Notes under the pieces: generated by a model
What the model was told of the DNA's origin: nothing
Seen by the model: the letters and a program-made list of their open reading frames with translations, nothing else
Databases searched by the model: none
Program-made: the position numbers and the translations under genes
Part shown: piece by piece, positions 58,526-64,000 of the stretch
Layout: each line of letters opens with the position of its first letter
Numbering within the stretch: the stretch's first letter is position 1
Assembly (NCBI GenBank): GCA_016892645.1
Contig: JAFEMX010000015.1
Span: forward strand, 34,865-98,864
Reading direction: 5' to 3'
Source: Micrococcaceae bacterium RIT 802
GTDB taxonomy: Bacteria > Actinomycetota > Actinomycetes > Actinomycetales > Micrococcaceae
DNA length: 64,000 bases

Positions 58526-58972
58526 TCAGGGAGCCAGCTCGGCGTACCGGCGGAAGCGGACCAGCTGGCCGTCCTCGTCCACGGCCACCGAGGCGCGGAT
58601 CCCCGCCGCCTCGGCCTGGAGCGCCTCCGACACCACGACGTCGATGGCCAGCTCCAGCTGCGTGTCGTCGCCACTGTCCGACAGGCGATACGCGTACGTG
58701 GTGTGCACGTCGCCATCGCCGGCGGAGATGCAGAGTTCGCGCTCGGGGATGAAGCCGGAGACCGTATGGGTGCGCACGCGGTTTCCGACGTGCACGTCCA
58801 CGTCGACACCGGCCCCCAACGGCCCATCGGCATGCATCTCGGTGACCCCGGTGAGCCACAGGGGAGCCGCCGTGAAGTCGGTCAGCAGCGCCCACACCCG
58901 TGATCGCGGCAGGTGGATCAGCTCGCTGGCCGCGTAGGCGGTGACGTCGCCGGGCCTCGTCTCGGTACCCAT
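58526..58972 (-). CDS. SRPBCC family protein
   Basis: 148 residues, START-like fold: an opening strand VTAYAASELIHLPRSRVWALLTDF, FTAAPLWLTGVTEMHADG, VGNRVRTHTVSGFIPERELCI, AYRLSDSGDDTQLELAIDVV, and C-terminal helix SEALQAEAAGIRASVAVDED. Such proteins bind hydrophobic ligands; the ligand is unknown. Convergent with the lipoprotein gene. Confidence 0.8.
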   Translation of the reverse strand: MGTETRPGDVTAYAASELIHLPRSRVWALLTDFTAAPLWLTGVTEMHADGPLGAGVDVDVHVGNRVRTHTVSGFIPERELCISAGDGDVHTTYAYRLSDSGDDTQLELAIDVVVSEALQAEAAGIRASVAVDEDGQLVRFRRYAELAP

Positions 58973-59055
58973 GGGTTCATCTTCCGCCGGGACCGGGCCA
59001 AAGTGAAGACGACGGCGGAAACCACACCTCCGGAGAACGCGGGCTCAGGCGCGCC

Positions 59056-59682
59056 TCAGTCGCCGAGGCGGCCCCCGGAGGCTTCCAGGTAGCAGGATCC
59101 GCACAGCGATTCGTACCAGACGTCCTGCCCGTCGATGGCCACCTGGTCGCCGTCGAAAACGACCTCGTCGCCGATCCTGCGGGTGTTGAAGATCGCCTTG
59201 CGGCCGCACCGGCAGATGGTCTTGAGTTCCTCGAGGGTGTGGGCCAGTTCCATCAAGCGGTGGGCCCCGGGGAACAGCTGGGTGCGGAAGTCGGTGCGGA
59301 TGCCGTAGGCCAGCACGGGAACGTTCTGCTGCACGGCGATGCGGAACAGGTCGTCGACCTGGTCGGCGGAGAGGAATTGGGCCTCGTCGACGAGCAGGCA
59401 GGCCACCGGCTGCTGGTCGACGTGCTCCAGCAGGGCATCCGGGTCGTCGCCGGCGGCGTGGGCGTTGAACAATGCGGCCACCGATGCCCCGGCCGGGATC
59501 ATGAAGTCGACCGTGCGGGCCATCCCCAGGCGCGAGACGATCTGGTCATCGCCCTTGGTGTCGACGTCGGGCTTGGCCAATAGCACGCGTTGGCCGCGTT
59601 CCTCGTAGTTGAAGGCGGCTTGCAGCAGTCCGGTGGACTTGCCGGAGTTCATGGCGCCGTAGCGGAAGTAGAGCTTGGCCAA
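59056..59682 (-). CDS. tdk: thymidine kinase
   Basis: 208 residues. Type II TK: P-loop YGAMNSGKST (8-17), LLAKPDVDTKGDD, VACLLVDEAQFLSADQVDDL (Walker B DEAQ), and the zinc lasso with cysteines in TICRCGRKAIFNTR and SLCGSCYLEASG. The conserved YGIRTDF substrate motif is present. Phosphorylates thymidine to dTMP in nucleoside salvage. Stands alone, 60 bases from the LpqN-like gene upstream on the same strand. Confidence 0.95.
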   Translation of the reverse strand: MAKLYFRYGAMNSGKSTGLLQAAFNYEERGQRVLLAKPDVDTKGDDQIVSRLGMARTVDFMIPAGASVAALFNAHAAGDDPDALLEHVDQQPVACLLVDEAQFLSADQVDDLFRIAVQQNVPVLAYGIRTDFRTQLFPGAHRLMELAHTLEELKTICRCGRKAIFNTRRIGDEVVFDGDQVAIDGQDVWYESLCGSCYLEASGGRLGD

Positions 59683-59742
59683 TGCGTTCCTTTTCGTTGC
59701 GGGTGCGCATCGATTCTATGCGGTCGGCAGCAGCCGGACGGC

Positions 59743-61161
59743 TCAGCCCAACTGGACGTCGCGGCCGAAGACCACCGCCTGCAGCACGTCCTCGAGCTGC
59801 CGCAGGATGTACGAGCTGTCCGTGGCCCACATCGCCGGCTGGTCCACGCCCGTCCCGGGGTCCTCCATCAGGCCGATGCGGTAGTTTCCGCGGACACCTG
59901 CGTTGACATAGGTCATGGGCTCGATCTCCGTGGTCTCGCCTTCGGCCTCGATCTGCCAGATGAACCATGGCTGGTTCCAGACCTGTTCCATGGCCTCGTT
60001 CGCCCCCGTCGGCAGCGGGGCCTCCCCCGCGAACCGCTCGTCCAACTGGCCGGTTTCAAGCAGAACGGGAGCGACGTGCAGGTTCCACGCAGGGCCGGCA
60101 CCCGCCCAGCGGGAGGCGCACGACGAGAGCTCGCTCAGCGGGATCAGCTGCACGTTGAACAGGGAAGGATCGTCGGGGTTCCACGGCTGGTTGAGTACGC
60201 GTGGACCGTAGCCCTGCTCGGCGGCCACGAGGGCCATGTCCCCGATCGCGAAGGCCTGCAGGGTGGTTTCGGCGTCGAGGAATCGGCCGGTGAGCCGCAA
60301 ACGCGTTGGTGCATTGTTCAGGGCGGTCGCCATGACGTCACCGATCTCACTCAGACGTCCGCCTTCCAGGACTCCGAGGTCACGCAACTCGTCCAGCACG
60401 GGATCGCCACCGAACGACAGGCGGCCAAGGACGGAATCTTCCAGTTCGCCCATCCGGGCAATGGCCGCTCCGGACATCCAGGTTCCCTCGCCGATCCAGG
60501 ATCCGGCGGCCTGGTAGAACGAGTAATCCTCCGATTCAGCACCCCGGGCCCGCGTTGCGACGGCGTCGATACCACTGTCGCTGCCCCCCTGGGGGGCTGC
60601 GTCGCCCGTGGAGGGGATCGCCCGACCGTCGGCGGCATGCAAGGCAGTCACCGACCTGGCGATTGCGAGGAAATCCTCCTCGAAGAGGTGGCGGGTCTGC
60701 AGCGCGGTAGTCGTGCTGACTTGGACTGCCCAACCGTCCAGGACCACCAGGTAGTCGACACCGCTCACGGTCCTGCCCACCGGAGCACGGTGGGTGTACT
60801 CGACGACGCGCCCAGCGTGTTGGGCGAGCGGCAAGCCGCGCTCGTCAACGGGAAGCCCTCCGTCGCCGTCCGGCAGCTCGGTCCGGTACGCCCAGCCGTC
60901 CACGTCCACGACGCGGCCTTCCGTCAGGGACGCGACGATGCCCGCGACGGCACGGCGGCAGAAGTCTTGCAGGGTCCCGGAGTAGGCGTTGACCGTGACC
61001 ACGATGTTGGGGGTGAACTCGCCATCGACCGGGGGCATGGTGCCGAAGAGTTCGACTTCCGGACGCAGTTGTTGGGCAGACCAGGGGGCCGGAAGTTCGA
61101 AGGACAGAATCCGCTGGAAGCCCTCATGCCGCACTGCGGTCTCCATGTCCGTCATCTCCAT
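59743..61161 (-). CDS. LpqN/LpqT-like (PsbP-fold) two-domain protein of the type VII-like cluster
   Basis: 472 residues with no signal peptide or membrane segment. The N-terminal 175 residues follow the LpqN/LpqT pattern: FQRILSFELPAPWSAQQLRPEV, GEFTPNIVVTVNAYSGTLQDFC and GRTVSGVDYLVVLDGWAVQVS, TTTALQTRHLFEEDFLAIARSV. The C-terminal 270 residues (SWIGEGTWMSGAAIARMGELEDSVL to NYRIGLMEDPGTGVDQPAMW) are of unknown type, possibly an ESX-associated chaperone fold (weak). It overlaps the membrane-protein gene by ten bases. Last gene of the cluster. Confidence 0.6.
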   Translation of the reverse strand: MEMTDMETAVRHEGFQRILSFELPAPWSAQQLRPEVELFGTMPPVDGEFTPNIVVTVNAYSGTLQDFCRRAVAGIVASLTEGRVVDVDGWAYRTELPDGDGGLPVDERGLPLAQHAGRVVEYTHRAPVGRTVSGVDYLVVLDGWAVQVSTTTALQTRHLFEEDFLAIARSVTALHAADGRAIPSTGDAAPQGGSDSGIDAVATRARGAESEDYSFYQAAGSWIGEGTWMSGAAIARMGELEDSVLGRLSFGGDPVLDELRDLGVLEGGRLSEIGDVMATALNNAPTRLRLTGRFLDAETTLQAFAIGDMALVAAEQGYGPRVLNQPWNPDDPSLFNVQLIPLSELSSCASRWAGAGPAWNLHVAPVLLETGQLDERFAGEAPLPTGANEAMEQVWNQPWFIWQIEAEGETTEIEPMTYVNAGVRGNYRIGLMEDPGTGVDQPAMWATDSSYILRQLEDVLQAVVFGRDVQLG

Positions 61162-61571
61162 CCCTTTCTCGCGGCTCCTGCGGGCACGGCCTCGGCCGGC
61201 CCCCAGAGTGGTGTCTCATCCGTTCCACCGCGACGCACCCAGTCCTTGTGCCACCGCGGGGTCACGGCGGTCGGCCACCACCAGCGCATGCCGATGGCAA
61301 TGGGGACGAAAACCACGATGATGACCGTCCACAACGTTTCGGCGTGCTCCCACCTGTCCAGGCTCGCCAGGATCGCCGGCCAGATGCACAGCAAGGCCAG
61401 CCCGGCGACTCCCAGGTGCATTGGAGCGTAGTTCCGCTTCGTGAAGATCAAGGGGCCCGGCCCCTTGGCGGCCCATGTCCGCCACCGTCCCGACCAAGCC
61501 AGTGCGCAGGCGGCCAGGAGCCCGATGGCGGGCACTCCGATGAACAGTGCTGAGAGGAGGAGATCTTCCAT
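61152..61571 (-). CDS. small membrane protein, candidate immunity partner
   Basis: 139 residues from the ATG of MEDLLLSALF. Three hydrophobic segments: LLSALFIGVPAIGLLAACALAW, MHLGVAGLALLCIWPAILASL and LWTVIIVVFVPIAIGMRWWW, with a cytoplasmic-type basic loop KRNYAP between. A tryptophan-rich stretch follows. It lies 25 bases after the effector-like gene and overlaps the LpqN-like gene. Position and topology fit an immunity protein for a membrane-active toxin, by analogy with TspA/TsaI of Staphylococcus aureus; this is inference. Confidence 0.65.
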   Translation of the reverse strand: MEDLLLSALFIGVPAIGLLAACALAWSGRWRTWAAKGPGPLIFTKRNYAPMHLGVAGLALLCIWPAILASLDRWEHAETLWTVIIVVFVPIAIGMRWWWPTAVTPRWHKDWVRRGGTDETPLWGPAEAVPAGAARKGWR

Positions 61572-61596
61572 ACGGTGGCCTGCTTCGCTCCCTGAG

Positions 61597-62991
61597 CTAG
61601 TCGAACGGATTAAGTGAACTGAGGACCTTCTTGCCGGTGTCGGCGACTGCCTCACCGACGGAACCGATATCCCCGTGCCTGATGTCGTTGATGGTGGAGC
61701 CGATGGCATTGCCGACAACGCCGCCGACATATCCTCCAGCGAGTCCGCCGAGGAAACCACCCACGGCCGCGCCCACTCCCGGAATCGGGATGATGGCCTG
61801 CCCGATGGCAGCACCTGCGCCCCGTCCGACGGCAGTGCCAACCACGCTACCGACTTGTTCCGCACCTGTCACGATGGCCGCGTCCTTGACGGCCTCGGCC
61901 TTGTGCTCGTCCGGGGTCATCTCCGGATTGCGGATCAGGCTGTCGTTGTAGCCATCGGTGTACGTTCCGGCAAAGGTCGTGCCGGCGCCGACGACGGTGA
62001 GCAGCTTCCCCGCTGGCCCGTTGGCAAACTTGTTGATCTTATCGAGTGCCTTCGGCAACTTGACCGGGCCTGTCCGGGCGTGGCTTCCTCCTCTATGGGA
62101 TCCGGCTCCACGCGTCAATTGGACCTTGAGCTCGACCTTCTGGCCGTGGACGCTGAACTTGGTGTTCTTCAACCAGGGATACTTGGCCACGAGGGACCCC
62201 AGGGCGGATTTCGGATCGAGATCGCGCAGCATGGCCTGGCCGGCGTTCTTCGACACCCGCTCGCCCGAGGGTGCCTGGCTGTCCACCAAACGCGCGATAT
62301 AGGAGTTGGGCACGCCGAGCCTTTTCAGCGTGCCTTCCTTGATGGAGAACCTCCCGGGCAGGCCGCGTTGCTTGAAACTATTCGCGTCCGAGTTGAACTT
62401 GAAATGCAATTGGCCGTTTCTGAACGACAGGGACGATGCCGTCAGGCCGAGCGCCTTCAGCGCCGGCAATGCATAGGTGGTGGCCGCCCCATATGCCTTG
62501 CCGACATTGTTGGCGGTGTCGCCATACATCGGGTTGAGCTTGGAGATCGTGTCGGCACAGGTCTTCACGGCGTCGTCATAAAGCCGGCCGACCGCGTTGA
62601 TCTCGGCTTGGATATCAGCGTTCTTGGTCCAGTAGTCATCCGGACGATCATCGCCTTCCAAGGCGTTGTGCGTCGCGGCCTGCTCCTTGACGGCGTCATA
62701 GCGGGCCTTGATTCCCTCGATCGCCGTGGAAAAGTCCTCCAGCGCCGTTGCCGTGTCGTCCGTGATGGTGCCTACCGCATCGATATACGGGGACATGACG
62801 GTGGTCACCGCCGAAAAAACCTTGTCCTGGTGCGGAGATTCGAAGACGGCGCTGAGCCCGGACCAGTGGCCTTGGACATCGTCACGGATGTCACCGCTTT
62901 GGGTACCCACCTTGCGGACGGCCGCCGCCCGGGTATCGATGGTCGCGGTATTGGGGAGTTTGTCCGGCAGGCTCGAGATGTCGACGCTCAT
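61597..62991 (-). CDS. WXG-domain effector-like protein with glycine-zipper C-terminus
   Basis: 464 residues from the ATG overlapping the upstream stop (TGATG). Residues 1-160 are helical with a WSG turn (W43-x-G45) and end NPMYGDTANNVG, resembling N-terminal targeting domains of actinobacterial type VII effectors. Residues 185-330 are a basic domain with FRNGQLHFKFNSD and PWLKNTKFSVHGQKVELKV. Residues 375-432 are a glycine zipper (VGSVVGTAVGRGAGAAIGQA, then PGVGAAVGGFLGGLAGGYVG) with long hydrophobic character, suited to membrane insertion. No enzymatic toxin motif is visible. Next to a WXG-like partner gene and a small membrane protein. Confidence 0.7.
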   Translation of the reverse strand: MSVDISSLPDKLPNTATIDTRAAAVRKVGTQSGDIRDDVQGHWSGLSAVFESPHQDKVFSAVTTVMSPYIDAVGTITDDTATALEDFSTAIEGIKARYDAVKEQAATHNALEGDDRPDDYWTKNADIQAEINAVGRLYDDAVKTCADTISKLNPMYGDTANNVGKAYGAATTYALPALKALGLTASSLSFRNGQLHFKFNSDANSFKQRGLPGRFSIKEGTLKRLGVPNSYIARLVDSQAPSGERVSKNAGQAMLRDLDPKSALGSLVAKYPWLKNTKFSVHGQKVELKVQLTRGAGSHRGGSHARTGPVKLPKALDKINKFANGPAGKLLTVVGAGTTFAGTYTDGYNDSLIRNPEMTPDEHKAEAVKDAAIVTGAEQVGSVVGTAVGRGAGAAIGQAIIPIPGVGAAVGGFLGGLAGGYVGGVVGNAIGSTINDIRHGDIGSVGEAVADTGKKVLSSLNPFD

Positions 62992-63338
62992 CAGGCATCG
63001 ACCTCCGCGTTCGGAGGTGTGGGAATGGAGTAAATGGCTCGTTCCGCGTCGTCGGCCATGTTGCCGTTCGCGTCGTTGTACGCGTTGACCGTTTCCTGGG
63101 TGTTTCCGCAGATGGAGTTCCCGGCGTTTTTTGCGGCTTCCAGCAGCGGGCCCAGGAATTCGCCCAACAGACCGTCGAGGGCTCCGCCGATCTCGATGTG
63201 GTCGCACGCTGTCGCGGCCTCAGTAAAGGACGTCGTCAGTGCTGTTTCCTTGCCCTTGAGGCGGTCCACGTCATCCTGGGCCTTTTTGACGATCGATGTC
63301 GCCGTTCCGACAGCGATATTCCACCCGTCCAGTGCCAT
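62991..63338 (-). CDS. WXG100/DUF6507-like small helical partner protein
   Basis: 115 residues from the ATG of MALDGWNIAVGTATSIV. Two long helices: SIVKKAQDDVDRLKGKETAL with TTSFTEAATACD, a break with IGGALDGLLGEFLGPL, then EAAKNAGNSICGNTQETVNA and YNDANGNMADDAERA. This fits WXG100-superfamily or DUF6507 proteins that pair with larger type VII substrates. Two cysteines are unusual for such a small protein. The stop overlaps the effector start (TGATG), so the pair is translated together. First gene of a four-gene operon. Confidence 0.65.
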   Translation of the reverse strand: MALDGWNIAVGTATSIVKKAQDDVDRLKGKETALTTSFTEAATACDHIEIGGALDGLLGEFLGPLLEAAKNAGNSICGNTQETVNAYNDANGNMADDAERAIYSIPTPPNAEVDA

Positions 63339-63391
63339 GGCTCCCCTTGGTTGGTCCAATGATGTCCCTTGAGCTCCCACCCTACGGCGAC

Positions 63392-63439
63392 AAGAAGGAG
63401 GCCGCGATGGGGAGAACTCCCCATCACGGCCTCTTTCTT
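63392..63439. terminator. strong bidirectional hairpin between DUF3151 and the type VII-like operon
   Basis: 22-base arms AAGAAGGAGGCCGcGATGGGGA / TCCCCATCaCGGCCTCtTTCTT with two mismatches and loop GAAC. On the minus strand it is flanked by TTCTT, so it ends the fba-DUF3151 transcript just before the cluster promoter. Confidence 0.85.
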
Positions 63440-63475
63440 GTTCATGCCGTTTGGAACAGTGGCCCTGCCGGCGAA

Positions 63476-63901
63476 CTACTCCCCCGCCGCGATCTGTTCC
63501 GCTGCGGTCGGATCGGAGTCGTTGAGGAACTTGCCGATGCGGTCGACCTCGCTGGCCTCGCCGATGGCCGCGGCGGCCCGCTGTAGCGCGTAGAGCGAAC
63601 GCAGGAAACCGCGGTTCGGTTCGTGCGTGTACGGCACCGGGCCCTGGCCGCGCCAGCCGGCGTGGCGCAGCGCGTCGAGACCCCGGTGGTAGCCGACCCG
63701 CGCGTACGCATAGGACTCGACCGTGCGGCCGTCGTCATAGGCCTCGTCGGCGAGCAGCGACCATGCCAGTGAGGACGCGGGGAATTGCGCCACCACGTCG
63801 ACCGGCTCGTCGCCGGCCTCCAGCCGCGCATTGACATCTTCGTCGGGTGAGAGCAGTGTTTCGGGAATACCGAGCAGGTTGCGTCCGAGTTCGTCGCTCA
63901 T
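63476..63901 (-). CDS. DUF3151 domain-containing protein
   Basis: 141 residues. Matches DUF3151: NLLGIPETLLSPD, ASSLAWSLLADEAYDDGRTV, YAYARVGYHRGLDALRHAGW, and NRGFLRSLYALQRAAAAIGE, ending FLNDSDPTAAEQIA. The fold looks like a TPR-type helix bundle. It follows fba by two bases and precedes purA in the Mycobacterium tuberculosis order (Rv0363c, Rv0360c, Rv0357c). Function unknown. Confidence 0.88.
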   Translation of the reverse strand: MSDELGRNLLGIPETLLSPDEDVNARLEAGDEPVDVVAQFPASSLAWSLLADEAYDDGRTVESYAYARVGYHRGLDALRHAGWRGQGPVPYTHEPNRGFLRSLYALQRAAAAIGEASEVDRIGKFLNDSDPTAAEQIAAGE

Positions 63902-63903
63902 GG

Positions 63904-64000
63904 CTACTTCAGGCTCTTTCCGGCCGAGCCCAGGCGCTGGGCGGCCTCGACGATGCGGGCTGCCATGCCGGTTTCGGCGGCGGCGCCCCAGACGCGGGGA
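63904..64000 (-). CDS. fba: class II fructose-bisphosphate aldolase, C-terminal fragment at window edge
   Basis: Last 32 codons only: DP-R-VWGAAAETGMAARIVEAA then QRLGSAGKSLK and TAG. The PRVW...AE-GMAAR pattern is the ending of actinobacterial class II fructose-1,6-bisphosphate aldolase, and the next gene (DUF3151) is its usual neighbour. The catalytic part lies beyond base 64000. Confidence 0.75.
   Translation of the reverse strand, partial: PRVWGAAAETGMAARIVEAAQRLGSAGKSLK

Overview
High-GC window, coding densely on both strands, with frequent ATGA/GTGA stop-start overlaps and several start codons 6-7 nt downstream of a -10-like hexamer (probable leaderless transcripts). Gene content and order (purSQL; fba-DUF3151-purA synteny; BioQ-type biotin regulator; CDGSH/diiron pair; SAM-I-type leaders) point to an actinomycete, most likely of the Micrococcaceae (Arthrobacter/Citricoccus/Kocuria type). 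No rRNA, tRNA, CRISPR, transposase or integrase was seen.

Layout. 0-6.6 kb: end of a probable Na+/H+ antiporter, a YchJ protein, purS-purQ-purL with a strong terminator, three small genes, then a scar made of a decayed duplicate of the purL N-terminus abutting a frameshifted alpha/beta-hydrolase. 6.6-9.2 kb: CDGSH protein plus heme-oxygenase-like diiron enzyme, and a YbdK-type carboxylate-amine ligase. 9.2-17.8 kb: a PaoABC-like molybdenum oxidoreductase with XdhC and an SDR, an unusual DUF2236-DUF1990 fusion and an APC permease. 17.9-20.4 kb: a lower-GC RES/Xre toxin-antitoxin pair, OsmC, ABM and YjbR genes.

20.4-28 kb is a polyol module: ABC importer (binding protein and two permeases, no ATPase), SorC regulator, xylulokinase and mannitol/arabitol dehydrogenase. 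Copies of a CTCATATGAG-type palindrome lie in both control regions with the same 22-bp spacing, which suggests one SorC regulon. 28-31 kb: MFS, DUF1206 and a CoA-binding protein with a long repetitive N-terminal tail.

31-45.4 kb is a sulfur block. Four SAM-I-clan riboswitches, all with a CCATC/GATGG P1 helix, precede (i) a DszC-like/DszA-like monooxygenase pair, (ii) an MHS transporter plus a second such pair, (iii) an acetyl-CoA synthetase and (iv) O-acetylhomoserine sulfhydrylase (metY) with a CoA-binding protein. The logic suggested is: scavenge organosulfur, release sulfite/sulfide, assimilate it through MetY, and re-activate the acetate MetY releases. In two leaders the Shine-Dalgarno sequence overlaps the 3' strand of P1. 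A VapBC pair, a regulator and a phosphatase sit inside the block.

45.4-53 kb: RidA, a membrane protein, an ArsR-type repressor divergent from an MFS pump with tandem TTGCGCAA sites, a nitrilase-family enzyme, a 14-TM efflux pump and a flavin monooxygenase. 53-64 kb: purA, bioB with a BioQ-like TetR and its operator, a secreted M15 peptidase, a lipoprotein, SRPBCC, thymidine kinase, then a four-gene cluster encoding a WXG-like partner, a WXG effector with a glycine-zipper C-terminus, a membrane protein and an LpqN-like protein. This cluster sits next to DUF3151-fba and is the best candidate for an undescribed type VII-type toxin/immunity system.
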